Positions 13,301 to 22,218 of a DNA stretch of 64,000 bases are shown in pieces. The position numbers and the translations under genes were made by a program. This stretch comes from Acanthopleura granulata (lineage: Eukaryota > Mollusca > Polyplacophora > Chitonida > Chitonidae). The notes below the pieces were generated by a model that was given only the letters and a program-made list of their open reading frames with translations, ran no database searches and was not told the DNA's origin. Each line of letters opens with the position of its first letter. Position 1 is the stretch's first letter. The stretch spans positions 4,757,928 to 4,821,927 of the forward strand of contig JABBOT010000015.1 of the NCBI GenBank assembly GCA_016165875.1. The letters are read 5' to 3'.

Positions 13301-13969
13301 ATGTGTGGGGATGGAAGTGAGGGGTGGGCGCATGGGGTGTACATGACTACGTGTCCAGCAAGAACTACATATATAACATTATAAAAACACAAACTTACAG
13401 GAGTTGTAAAGATGGGGTGGCTCTGTGGGAAAGTAGTAGAACATTGGTTCACTGAGGAGTCTACTACTCATAGTGAATGTACAAGAAGGATTTAAATGAC
13501 AACATGCAGCAGCCTACACGAAGAATACCGCAGCTTTCATTTGTATATATGTTTGCAGACGAAGAGCCACCTACAATGATATAAAAAAAGGAGCGATGCA
13601 GTTCAGCATCAAGCAGCAATCCTAACTTTCAAATTCCCCAAATGTACATAACGTAAGTCAGTGGTTTCCTTCTTTCTTGGAAGACTTTTATAACATCTAT
13701 TGTTTCTCAAATTTTTTTTTTCTTTTTTTTTTTTTTTCTTTTTTTCACCTGTAACAGATCCATAACCGTTATCGCAGCGTTACCGCAGTTCAGCGTCACT
13801 TACCATTGATGAGCCACTCACAATGCGCCACCGGGGTATAGTTCCCTGGTCCATCGGAAATGGTACCAGTTTTAGCTGTCAAAACTTTTCTGCCATTGCA
13901 ATCGCAATAAACTTCGACCAAAAACAAACACAAGGCAGCACATAAAACGCAAAACTCAGAGGCCCTCAT
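1155..13969 (-). CDS. MEGF8: MEGF8 homologue, 5' part of gene (7 coding exons, 3' end outside window)
   Basis: MEGF8 is a large single-pass membrane protein; in vertebrates it acts with MOSMO/MGRN1 to restrain Hedgehog signalling by removing Smoothened and affects left-right patterning. The exons join in phase and give 706 residues: a signal peptide (about 1-22), a CUB domain (about 23-135, with TECSYDFLFVYDGDS), two EGF-like modules (about 134-196), six kelch repeats (about 210-540, each with a GG pair) and cysteine-rich PSI-like segments (about 550-706). Attractin has a similar layout. However, the sixth-kelch lead-in (MVVYGGNTHLH...YYHLGC) and the post-PSI block (GWW...PGLHFLRY-like, PPNNTYPDE) fit MEGF8. 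All junctions are GT-AG. The start is the first ATG ahead of a hydrophobic leader. It is head to head with SELENOF. The remaining two thirds (second kelch set, laminin-EGF, TM) must lie left of base 1. Confidence 0.93.
1701..2056. repeat. Two-copy direct tandem duplication, period about 177 bp
   Basis: Copy 1 starts GATTCTAAAACACAG at 1701 and copy 2 starts GATTCTAATACACAG at 1878. Both hold TATGGTATTTAATATGC-like and ACTTTTTAA(G/A)ATACCACCCC segments. It lies in MEGF8 intron 6 and its reading frames are not genes. Confidence 0.85.
2364..2547 (-). CDS. MEGF8: MEGF8 coding exon 6: cysteine-rich PSI continuation
   Basis: Starts with NCTQRGNDAVCEGFCRK after the pyrimidine-rich acceptor ending GCCCATCAG, which keeps phase 0 from exon 5. 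It includes CDSCLNL, YCAWCVKEAEC and ends PAN plus one base before GTGAGT. A second possible acceptor at 2577-2578 would add 29 nt (see findings). Confidence 0.9.
3049..3560. repeat. Inverted repeat (fold-back) in MEGF8 intron 5
   Basis: The arm 3049-3226 is the reverse complement of 3380-3560 at high but imperfect identity; shared stretches include TTCACCCAAATAAACGCAG versus its partner and TCATTCACCATAACTTCA. The spacer is about 150 bp. No terminal duplication is obvious. Confidence 0.85.
3731..4096. repeat. 37-bp minisatellite carrying the MEGF8 exon 5 splice donor
   Basis: About ten units of 37 bp. Eight of ten retain ACTTAC (GTAAGT on the transcribed strand). The right-most unit overlaps the last bases of exon 5, so the array grew out of the exon-intron boundary. 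Confidence 0.93.
4077..4202 (-). CDS. MEGF8: MEGF8 coding exon 5: PSI-type cysteine-rich segment
   Basis: Too short for a simple ORF scan; found by phase and family pattern. Encodes YDHCNVYSRESCRFDPACSV and further cysteines, matching the start of the PSI domain after the first propeller. It has 42 codons and is phase 0 at both ends. Its last 19 bases are already part of the 37-bp minisatellite that continues into the intron, so its donor is the first of a series of identical GTAAGT sites. Confidence 0.87.
5284..5572 (-). repeat. tRNA-derived SINE (second type), minus orientation
   Basis: On the minus strand the head GGCCTAGTTATTAAAGCG, then GTCTGCCTCGAGGTCGGGAG, and the box-B-like GGGATCAAGCCC look tRNA-derived. 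The body includes GGTGTCAGTATAATGTGACT and TTTCAGTGGTGGCAGCA. MEGF8 intron 4. Confidence 0.72.
7096..7247 (-). CDS. MEGF8: MEGF8 coding exon 4: sixth kelch repeat
   Basis: Encodes RRFGHVAMVAYGNTLLISGG followed by GYVLGDLLAFKVAP, closing the first kelch propeller. It joins exon 3 at a split glycine codon and ends in AAG before GTAAG. Confidence 0.93.
8505..8783 (-). repeat. tRNA-derived SINE (family A), full length
   Basis: Minus strand: tRNA-like head GGCCTCCATGGCTCAGTCGG (box A), box-B-like GAGTTCAGGCCCAGCTC, body CCTCCCACCATAATGTTGGC, and 3' region AATATTCTTGAGTACGGCGT with an ATAAAT tail at 8505-8525. MEGF8 intron 3-4 interval. Confidence 0.88.
8788..8870 (+). repeat. Dispersed repeat R1, fragment
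   Basis: GATGACACCCTACTACAAAA and TTGGCATTTACTTGCCTCTT match the centre and end of R1. It abuts the SINE head. Confidence 0.55.
9250..9352. repeat. MITE-like fragment related to 48388-48516
   Basis: Shares GTTGTAGAGATATGAAGTGC then ACTTAGTTAAGGACTAC with the better-preserved element at 48.4 kb. Ends 50 bp from the donor of MEGF8 exon 3. Confidence 0.6.
9403..10552 (-). CDS. MEGF8: MEGF8 coding exon 3: end of CUB, two EGF-like modules, five kelch repeats
   Basis: This large 1150-nt exon is the longest open stretch of the gene. It begins MLVYLYSDRNYELAGF (last CUB strand). Two six-cysteine EGF-like modules follow (CTGRGTCINGRCDC; GECEQSGKCKCRNGFVGENC). Five kelch blades come next, each with hydrophobic-GG cores (VWIFGG, FAMYGG, IYLFGG, LIVFGG, MVVYGG). 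Ends KKFP plus one base before GTAGGT. Several NXS/T sites fit an extracellular location. Confidence 0.95.
10553..12439. other. MEGF8 intron 2
   Basis: No exon, RNA gene or clear repeat recognised. The 79-residue open frame at 11296 has no family resemblance. Confidence 0.6.
12440..12600 (-). CDS. MEGF8: MEGF8 coding exon 2: CUB core
   Basis: The acceptor follows TTTTTTCCAG, and the reading frame continues from exon 1 (phase 1). It encodes NTECSYDFLFVYDGDS and ASLSGDQLPKP, the calcium-site-like acidic CUB core, and ends TSGY before GTAAGT. Confidence 0.93.
12655..12770 (-). repeat. SINE family A fragment (head half)
   Basis: GAGGCCAGCATGAGCTGGAT and CTCTCAGCCACAAGGCC correspond to the box-B side and head of family A on the minus strand. 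MEGF8 intron 1. Confidence 0.6.
13708..13746. repeat. Poly-T tract
   Basis: About 38 bp of T interrupted by single C. It sits 60 bp beyond the donor of MEGF8 exon 1. Confidence 0.9.
13804..13969 (-). CDS. MEGF8: MEGF8 coding exon 1: signal peptide and start of CUB
   Basis: It encodes MRASEFCVLCAALCLFLVEV, then CDCNGRK and a GTISDGPGNYT segment typical of the CUB start, ending in EWLIN plus one base. The donor is GTAAGT at 13803-13798 on the minus strand. Confidence 0.9.
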
Positions 13970-14318
13970 TGCACCACCTCCGGCCCAGGGCGGGGTTAAG
14001 TCTGTCTTTCAGAAGCCCGTGCTCCTCATTTTTTTCCTTTCACAAATAAGACGTGAAATTCTTCAAATTGCTTTAGATCAGCCTCCTTTCCCATCACTTC
14101 CATTTTTCTAAGGAGGAAATTCGGATACCTGCCAAATCACAGGCCCGGTCTTAATATTTTGTCTTTGTCATCAGAAATTCCATTTAAAATAATGTAGTCT
14201 CCCTGAATTTATAAAACACTTTTTTTGACAAAATTTAATCAATTATTTTGGTATGTTATGTTGGAGTTTTATCCAATTGCAAGGTGTCACGTTTTTAGCT
14301 TTCTTCAAAGTTGCCAAC
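13970..14318. promoter_or_regulatory. Shared bidirectional promoter region of MEGF8 (minus) and SELENOF (plus)
   Basis: Only 349 bp separate the two start codons, so the two 5' UTRs and core promoters must share or nearly share this stretch. It contains a CG-rich patch next to the MEGF8 start (13978-13998) and no obvious TATA box. The SELENOF start lies in CAACATGGCGGACC, which resembles the YY1 motif often found at metazoan start sites. Transcription starts cannot be placed from sequence. Confidence 0.6.
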
Positions 14319-14363
14319 ATGGCGGACCTGTTCGGTCTGCTCATGTTTTTCTTGTTCTATATC
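14319..14363 (+). CDS. SELENOF: SELENOF exon 1: signal peptide start
   Basis: Fifteen codons, MADLFGLLMFFLFYI, phase 0, ending at GTAAGT. It is too short for an ORF scan and is supported by the downstream exons and the hydrophobic leader. Confidence 0.88.
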
Positions 14364-17300
14364 GTAAGTATTTCCAAATTTGACGGTAAATATTCGAAAC
14401 CTTTACTCTAAATCCCATCCTAAGCTCAGCATTGCCATATCTAAATACATTTTGGGGAGATGAAATGGTTAGTTTTTCTTAGAAATAAACATGACTATCG
14501 ATGCACTGCTGCGTGGACCCATGGCAGTACAACAACAACGCGAACCATCACGTTGTACGTTACAATAGGGCTTCCAGAAACGTGTGTCTGAAATCCTGTA
14601 CCTGTTACAGGTAAGAAACCTGGCACATGCGGGATTTGTAAAGAATAGGTTGAGCTATTGTTCGTCGCTGACTGACTTTTCCGACGTTCATTTTGAGACA
14701 AGGACATTTTTCAGTGAATTGATGTCACTCAACCACCTGTTATCCTTACTACTGCCGCATATGCAAATATCTTGTCCACGAGGTCGGCCTTTTGTATTGC
14801 CTTCCAAACATCATAGTTTTGAGGCACCATTCAGGGTTATGGCACATTCTGTTGGTTTGAAAGCATAAGTTTATCCCTGTTTCCACTCGTTGGCAACGCT
14901 ATGGGAATGTTCCTTACCATAGAAATCGTTGTGTTTAAGTCTTTCCTTCCACGTGGATCATTGTCACCTGTTGTAGCAGTCAATAAGCTGAATTGGCATT
15001 GGAGCCTTCTGGCAAGATTAACGCTGTATGGGCGACACGTGAGTGGGTGGTCTCTTAAACTAACGCAAAATAATGCTAAAAAGACATTATTTCTGCTAAT
15101 CACTACACCTCAGAATGTTGTTCTTGTAGAAACTACGGGAAGTCATGTCTATAGCGCTTACATTATTAGTTACATGGTTACAAAAGGCTTATTGACCCCA
15201 TATAGTTTTGTATCCTTTCACTCAGTAACGATGTAAGGGATTTATCCCGCAGAAGACTCTAAAAAGTACACTGAAATATGTTTCCTCAAAAACGAAACAA
15301 GCTTCAACAATAATTTCCCGTCGTGTCAAGGAGCTTTGAATTACCAAGCAGTGATCTGCGAATTATGACGTGATAACAGTGTTGACAGTGCTCATTCAAC
15401 ATTCTTTTGTGACGTTAAGTCATTTGTGTCGTTATATCACATTGTAACTGTTAAGTCATAAGGTGTTCCTTACTACTGAGTCATCAGACATTTATAGCAT
15501 CTGCTGCAGGGTATAGAGTTTTACGTGTTGGTCACGTGACCGTTACTGTCCAAGGACTAACAGAGGATTTTGTCTCCTGCGGGATAATACTACATGCATA
15601 TACCTTCACACTAACATTTGAGTTCCATTAAGAATAGCGCTGTGTAGGTGTAGCTAGTGACACACGCTTAACACAAGCTTACTAAGTTGGCTTACAGTGT
15701 TAATAAATACACTTCCACGTCACATATTTTAGTACATTTTCTATGATAACTAACTTATTGGCCATGTACGTGCACTTCATACAAATATGTTCATTAGCCA
15801 TAGACGATCATAATTAACTCACCAAGTAAGAAGTATATCAATTATAACAGTGTATGCAAAATATAATACTGTTGGCATACATTCAACCACACATAATCCT
15901 GAAATCTAAAAGCAATGGTATAAATATCTGTTTAAAAATTAACCTGGACAAAGGGTCTGATCAGTTCGTGAATGTCAAGTTTAATTGTAATTCAGTAAAT
16001 ATAGGTGCTCAAAACATGTGTTACACTTTGTAATACCTGCAGGATTTATCATGTCATGTCTCAAGCCTGTAAGAAACACTGGGATTTATAGCGAAACATA
16101 TAAACAGTGGTATTATGGTGAAAATCCATTTGGCATAAACTGCACACCATACTTGGTTTAGTGGCACGTATGTAAACTAGACTATAAACTAGTCACAGAA
16201 ATATCCATGTAAATTTGAAAGTACGCACTTTTGCACTGTCACTTGATTTATGGCAGAGAGAATGGAGGTGAACACACATGGCTGTGAGAAAAAATCAGTA
16301 AATAATTAAATGTTAAAAATGGACCTGTGAAAGCAGCTAACTAAGAAATGACACAGTGAAGTATGTTGTTTAAACTTCAGGTAGTTTTAAACAGGACCAA
16401 ATTATTTGGAAAAAGGTAAATGGCTCGAAGGCCAGTGACCTAAGATGTTGTTGTTGACTCACTTTTACTGGCGAGATTGGACCAGTGGGTAGCTGTGCAG
16501 CGAGTTTGCCTTTTGTACTCTATCAATACCTCGAACGAGCTATAGGGGATACGTCAAACAAGTTATATACAGTTATAGTACCTTGAGCTGTGATTAGCTG
16601 CATCTGCTCAAAAAGTTACTGAAATAACATACGCACCATCGTCACAAATGCTACCCGCTTCAAAGCTGCAAGTTCGTCCCCGCAGTGTTCAATTTAACCT
16701 GGATGGTCCTACAACTGCATTCCACATAAGTGGAAACACCAGGGAAGCCCGCACCCTAATCATATTTTTCCCAAATCACTGCTGTGACTCGCTAGGAAAG
16801 AAATATCTCCCACTTGCTCACCTGAACAGATCACTGACCAAAAGGAATTTTTTTAGCCTCTTAAATTATTTATTGAGATGTAATTTTGTTTTTACACTAG
16901 GGTTTCCAGGTACTAAAATAAAAATGGTAAAAATTTTAAAAAATGTAATTATGGATTAGGTCACTTTATAATGCAGAATGTACTTCACTCTTAGAACTTA
17001 GTTATTGTACCATAAATTTGAGGAAAGCTTTGCTAAATTTCCTCTTTCCTGGTACACGTGCAAGCCAGTCATTTTGGCAAAAAAAGTGAACAAACTGGGG
17101 TTCACCTGTGCTAGTCTTCAGGTGTGTAAATCCCAAATGATGGAGATTTTGGCTGATAAGCAGGTTCTTCACTCACTCCATTTTTCGGCTGCTTACACCA
17201 AATAGTGCAAACTTCAATTGACTGCTACAATAAGTGACAATGGTCTACGTGGAAAGAAAGGCTTAAAAACAACCATTTCTGAGGTAAGTAACGTTCCCAT

Positions 17301-20300
17301 AGCGTTGCCAAGGAGCAGATATCGGGATAAACTTGAATTTTTTTAAGCCAACAGAATGTGCCATAAAGCTGAAAGGTGGCTCAAAACTGTGATGTTTGGA
17401 AGGGAATACAAAAGGCCGACATTGTGGACAAGATATTTGCATATGCCAGATATCTCACCTGTAACAGGTATCGGATTTCCAGCAGACATTTGTAGGTCAC
17501 TGGAAGCATTATTTACACTTGTGAGGTGACCTGAGATAAATTGTAAATATCTGAAGATATCTGATGACTTCATCCTGAGAAATGACACCTGATGGGATTG
17601 TAAGTTTATACCCTAGCCAGGAGACGACATAATGAATTATACTCTATTTCGTTTGAAAAATTAAACATGTCCACTTTTATTTTTGTAGCCAGATAAAAAT
17701 AAGTTTTAACTTTTGACCCTGAGGGCATAAATCACATCAGAAGATGCATTTGTTGCAAGCGTGATACAGTGATGCAGATTTGTTTCATCCACATGATGAA
17801 AGCAACCAGAATTGCAATGCAAAATGGAATGCAGTGTCCCCTAGTCTGTGACAAATATTTTTTTCACATTTTTCTGTAGAATGAGGGAGGGATCCACAAC
17901 TGTTAGTTACTGATCCTTGTGTATTTACAAAGTGTTCAAGTTCGTGTCACTAAGGGACCTCCTGCCTCTTGCTAGTTTTTCTAGTCAGTTTCTTTTCAGA
18001 AACTCTGTTTGAACAAATCAGAAAACCCAATATTTGTCTTCAAAACGTATCGAAAACTGAATTTAATAATATACGTCAATACAGAATTTGTCTAAAACTC
18101 AATTTTCCGATATTTCTGATAGTGGTTACTGGGAAAATAAATCTTTTTCCATTCTTGGAGGACGGTATGAAAATAGAAATAAAACTTAAGAAATCTGTAA
18201 TAAGTGCTAGTCTTCCTGCTGAAGGCATATTTACCTGACTGGAATAGCTTTTATAAACAGGAAAATCAAAAAAAAAAATTATCAAGAACCGATAAAATGA
18301 AAAAGGTGGATTTTCATTTTCAGCTTTGTTCTGTTTTTGGATTTTTTTAAGTGTCGGGCTTCCTGTTAAAGGCAAAGTAGAATCGGAGCTGCCTTAATGC
18401 AAGATAGGTACATGTAGCGGTGCGTGTGATCTGTACGCTTCTCTTGCCTTTTCAGGTGTGTTTCGTGGATTGTCAAAGCCTTTCTGCTGACCTTTGCAAA
18501 CTGGAAGGATTCTCACCGAATCTACTCTGCAGCTCCTGTGACCTTCTCGGCTCTTATCAACTGGAGCAGCTGCAGCCACGCTGTCAAGAATGTTGTCAAG
18601 ACGACAGTGAATCGTCACAGTCAGTTGTGGTAAGCTCCAGGTGTTTTATTTGAGTTAGGGGTCATTAAAATCCAGGGGCCAAGGTGGAGAATTGCAGGCC
18701 GGCAAATAACTCTTTTTTGAGGTGTGGCAGACAGAGTTCAAAACCCATACATTCTAGCTAGTGTTATGAAGATTCTGTATGTTGTCAGACTTATTTACAG
18801 GTGAAATTTGTCAGGCACCACTTATTTGCTCATTTTCAAGCTTGGTTTTGCAGCAAAGCATCAATCCTCAACCAGTTCAGTGAATCGTTGGAATCCTCGA
18901 CCAGTTCACTGAGTTGTTCAAATCCTCAACCAATTCAGTCATTTGTTTGAATCCTCAACCAATTCGATCAGTTGTTTGAATCCTCAACCAGTTCAGTCAG
19001 TTGCTTGAATCCTCGACCAGTTCAGTCAGTTGTGTGAATCCTCGACCAGTTCAGTCAGTTGTGTGAATCCTCAACCAATTCAATCAGTTGTGCGAATCCT
19101 CAACCAGTTCAGTCAGTTGTTTGAATCCTCAACCAGTTAAATCAGTTGTTTGAATCCTCAACAGGGTTCAATCAGTTGTTTGAATCCTTGGCCAATTCAA
19201 TAAGTTGTGCGAATCTGCAACCAGTTCAGTCAGTTGTGTGAACCCTCAACAAGGTGCAATCAGTTGTTTGAATCTGCAACCAGTTCAGTCAGTTATGTGA
19301 AACCACCACCAGTTCAGTGAGTTTGCCTGAATCCTCTGCAGTGTTCTCCACCCATGAGAGTGACCAGGAGCGGTCCATCACCTGTGGCCGAGTTCATCAG
19401 GTGCTTGCCTGGCATTTGCTAGGGGCAGTGAATTATAGGTTCATTGCCATTCTTGGACAAGGAATTTTCAACAACTTATGTCTTGCTTGGGACAGTGGTG
19501 GCCATAAGCGATTGAGACCACTTTCCTTCACGAATAGGACAGCCAGATGTGGGAGAGATTGCCAGTAGCTTGCCAAAGGCAGTGGTTTACTCCAGGCTGT
19601 CTGGTTTCCCACAGCAATAAAACTGACTGCCATCATTCAAGTGAAATTAGTATGACACTGGGGGACAAAAAGTGAATATTGTTGCCTTCAACATAAAGAA
19701 ATATGTATTGTTATATCTCTGTGTATTTAATGTGGAAATATAATTACCAATATAGTCCTTTTCATAGCCATTTTTTGGGGGGGGGATTTTACTCACTGTA
19801 AAATTTTGTAAAAATATCATGATGACCATATTTGGAATCATCTCGATATGGGCTGTTAAATGATACGTACTTTATCTAAATGTGGTCTGTTCTCAAGAAA
19901 GGACCTGGCTGGCTCCTCAGTGTAATGGGAAGGCTGCGACAATCAGTGAGATTGTATATTTCAATCCAGTTCTTGCTGTATTGGTTGTGGCTTATAGCTT
20001 TATGTCAAGAGAATTGTCAGTTACCTGACGAAGGGTGGTGGTTTATTCCTGGCACTCTGGTTTCCTTAAATCTGACTGCCGTCATTGAACGGAAAATCTC
20101 TTGAGCACAGCAATAAATACCAATCCATCAGTCAGTCACTTTATTGGTTAAGGCTTACAGACATGCCTTTCATTGACTGCTCATGTTATTCTGTTTGTAG
20201 ACTTACCCATTTGCAGAACTTGTTGTGTGTGGATGAAAATTGGGGAGGTATCCACAAGTCCAAGGTAAGTGCTGTGATGACTAATGCTATCATAACCTCC

Positions 20301-21484
20301 CCGTGCACTGCAAGTGGGGCATTGGCGACAATAAACGATGATGCTTGTTTAGTCTAAGACTCGTTGAAGACCACTTGTCCTCCATAAGTTTTATGTGCAA
20401 ATCTGTACATCACATGTCAGGAAGTTTATGCCAGAGGTTTATGGTTTATGCTGGACAATCCGGTTTACTCCATCCAGAAAACTGACGGCACTCGTATAAG
20501 TGAAAAATTCTCGGTTATTGTTTTAAGCAGACATCAAATAAGTAAATAAACCTGATGTCCATTAATATGGATCTAATGCAGGGGAGGTGCATGTACCTGC
20601 CAGGCTTCCTCCACGGAGAAAAAAAAATCATTGGCTGTAAGTATCCGTTAAAAAGAATTGAAAGAGAACAGAGCTAAAATAGACAGTAGCAACAACCTAT
20701 ATTCAGACTGGTTTTGTAAGGAAGTAATACATATCAATAGATGATTAATTCTCGTCAAATTCCTCTCTTCTCGTCTGACCATGAGGAGGTGTTTGAGACC
20801 CTGGAGCGGTGGTTTCCCTTGAGTCCTGCCCAGTTTTCTCCAGCGCATTACATTTGACTGTAGTAAATGCCATTTGTAGTCAAAGTAAAACACCTCTTGA
20901 ATAAATCCGAAACTTTGGAGTGCAAATATACAGTATGTATATAACTGTAATTCTTCAACCTTTCCGCATATTTGCAAGGTGTGTATTCAAGTATATTTTG
21001 AAGGCATTATTCTGTGTTGACTGATGAAATTGTGCTTTTTGTGAAGCCCTGAAACTGGCCTATCCTACCAATGTTGTTTTGTCTCCAAAATCAAATTGAA
21101 AATGTGCATTAATTGCGCTGAAAGTTGGTCTTTCGTTATCATATACGAAAAGGTTGAGGAATTAGGCTATGTATGACGTTACTGTGGTACATACATCTTC
21201 ACATTTCTTTTAAACCTCCTTTTTGTCCACCAACTGTATTTTTCGAAATTTTTAACAAAAAATTCTCAATAATTGACGTAATATACTGGCATTTTGTATT
21301 TTGAACAGCCTTCGTAAAGAGCGACAAGGTTAACCAGTTTCCAGGCCTGACAGTGAAGTACACTCGCGGGGCCGACCCGATCATTCGACTTCTCAACGAA
21401 AACAAGCAGGTCGAAGAGACATTGGGAATCGAAAAGTGGAACACGGACTCTGTGGAAGCCTTTTTACATGAGCGCCTCAGATAG
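14319..21484 (+). CDS. SELENOF: SELENOF (15-kDa selenoprotein, Sep15), complete, UGA = selenocysteine
   Basis: An ER-resident thioredoxin-like oxidoreductase that binds UDP-glucose:glycoprotein glucosyltransferase and helps check disulphides of newly made glycoproteins. Four coding exons (14319-14363, 18456-18629, 20201-20264, 21309-21484) give 152 residues; the human protein is 165, with a longer leader. Residues 1 to about 20 are a hydrophobic signal peptide. Residues 20-70 are the cysteine-rich UGGT-binding domain (LLCSSCDLLGSYQLEQLQP, CQECCQ). The redox motif is C-G-U at about 83-85 (VVCGUKLGRYPQVQ), with U coded by TGA at 20234-20236. The thioredoxin-fold end has GADPIIRLL and KWNTDSVEAFL. 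There is no KDEL signal, as expected; UGGT binding is thought to keep it in the ER. A SECIS hairpin lies at 21760-21835. Reading TGA as stop would truncate the protein before its fold. Confidence 0.97.
14590..14995. repeat. Left arm of a long inverted repeat in SELENOF intron 1
   Basis: Reverse-complementary to 17215-17485. Shared pieces include TACCTGTTACAGGT, CATATGCAAATATCTTGTCC, GGCACATTCTGTTGG and TTGGCAACGCTATGGGAA. This arm carries about 125 bp extra (14630-14755). Confidence 0.85.
14996..17214. other. SELENOF intron 1, middle part
   Basis: AT-rich. No exon or recognised repeat. The open frame at 16648-16959 resembles nothing known to me. Confidence 0.55.
17215..17485. repeat. Right arm of a long inverted repeat in SELENOF intron 1
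   Basis: Partner of 14590-14995, diverged by roughly one base in eight to ten by eye. About 2.2 kb separates the arms. Confidence 0.85.
18456..18629 (+). CDS. SELENOF: SELENOF exon 2: cysteine-rich UGGT-binding domain
   Basis: Flanked by CTTTTCAG and GTAAGC. It encodes ADLCKLEGFSPNLLCSSCDL, then CQECCQDDSESSQSVV; the cysteine spacing is that of the SELENOF/SELENOM-family N-domain. Phase 0 at both ends. Confidence 0.96.
18865..19331. repeat. 29-30 bp minisatellite in SELENOF intron 2
   Basis: About 16 units of consensus TCCTCAACCAGTTCAGTCAG plus TTGTTTGAA, starting 235 bp after exon 2. Variation is mostly single substitutions; three units are 30 bp. Confidence 0.95.
19560..20130 (+). repeat. 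Fragments of SINE family B
   Basis: Two pieces (about 19565-19650 and 19990-20130) share GTGGTTTA(C/T)TCC, TCTGGTTTCC and ACTGACTGCC(A/G)TCATT with the copies at 20320, 34710 and 44163. SELENOF intron 2. Confidence 0.6.
20201..20264 (+). CDS. SELENOF: SELENOF exon 3: redox motif with in-frame TGA
   Basis: A 64-nt exon between TTTGTAG and GTAAGT. It reads TYPFAELVVCG, TGA, KLGRYPQVQ plus one base. Conservation on both sides of the TGA and the SECIS downstream show that it codes for selenocysteine. Confidence 0.96.
20320..20550 (+). repeat. SINE family B copy
   Basis: TTGAAGACCACTTGTCCTCC, GGTTTACTCCATCCAGAAAA, CGTATAAGTGAAAAATTCTC, and tail TCAAATAAGTAAATAAA. It starts 55 bp after SELENOF exon 3, in intron 3. 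Confidence 0.68.
21309..21484 (+). CDS. SELENOF: SELENOF exon 4: end of thioredoxin-like domain
   Basis: Starts after TTGAACAG and completes the split alanine codon. It encodes FVKSDKVNQFPGLTVKYTRG, ADPIIRLLNENKQ, and EKWNTDSVEAFLHERLR, with stop TAG at 21482-21484. The corresponding human sequence is spread over more than one exon. Confidence 0.96.
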
Positions 21485-21759
21485 TAATCCTCTAAGTATA
21501 TAAAGGTGACATCATTTGAGATAGGCAGTGGCCTGCACCTTGCTGTTGTGAATTGTAAAATTTCAATCAACTGTTGTAAGATTTGTCACTTTTCTGTATG
21601 ATGGTCAACAGGAAAGAAGTTTTTCCTCTGAAAATGTAGTAAAAATTTTGCCATGAATTTCTGAGTGTAAAAATGAGTGTATAAAGGTGTATGTGCATTC
21701 AGAGGTTAACTTGTTTCAAGGGGAATAACTCTTTCTGTTTTCATGTTATAGCCTTCCTT

Positions 21760-21835
21760 GCCAATCATCCTCTCAATGATGACTTTACATTTAAACCTGT
21801 CGGGATGTAAAGTTGGAAGACCGAAGGTGATTGGC
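21760..21835 (+). promoter_or_regulatory. SECIS element of SELENOF
   Basis: The lower helix is GCCAATCA (21760-21767) with TGATTGGC (21828-21835), eight perfect pairs. After an internal loop come the 5' quartet ATGA at 21776-21779 and the 3' GA at 21816-21817, placed to form the tandem G.A pairs. The upper helix is 21780-21790 with 21805-21815: nine Watson-Crick pairs (ACTTTACAT/ATGTAAAGT) plus two G-T wobbles. The apical loop is 21791-21804 and contains the expected unpaired AAA (21793-21795), about 11-13 nt from the quartet. It lies about 280 nt after the stop codon, well placed to recruit SECISBP2. Confidence 0.93.
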
Positions 21836-22212
21836 TGATTCAAATGTTGTTACCATGATAACTGTATCAAATCATATTTTACAATCCTTGCTGGGAATAT
21901 GTTTATTTATTGAGCAGAAGTTTTCAAGGTTTACCTGGACTTAATCATGTTTTGTAATCAATTGTCTAGTTATTGTCATCACAAAGTCACTGTGAATAAA
22001 ACATGTACAGGTGAAGGTATTGACTGGTTTTTGTTTTTTTGTGCTGAGGATTTTTTATATCTGTTTAGTTGCATGCAAATTATTGCACTGACAGTGAACA
22101 ACAAAAATGTCACTGAAAAAGCATTAAGATGACTAAGAGATGCCAGATTTTCATGTCAGTCTGATATTGACACCTGTTTTATTTCGTGTTTTATAGGAGA
22201 GCCAGCTTTTGG

Positions 22213-22218
22213 AATAAA
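22213..22218 (+). terminator. Candidate SELENOF polyadenylation signal AATAAA
   Basis: AATAAA about 730 nt after the SELENOF stop and after the SECIS, followed by T/G-rich sequence. A second AATAAA at 21995-22000 is an alternative. Either would keep the SECIS in the mRNA. Confidence 0.5.

Noticed and set aside
1155..13969. Attractin (ATRN/ATRNL1) as the identity of the CUB/EGF/kelch gene
   Set aside because: The domain order is similar, but the CUB core TECSYDFLFVYDGDS, the YYHLGC kelch and the GWW/PPN block fit MEGF8 better. Attractin has a C-type lectin later, which cannot be tested here.
20234..20236. TGA as a stop codon ending a short SELENOF-like protein or a pseudogene
   Set aside because: Conservation continues beyond it across two exons, and a SECIS is present.
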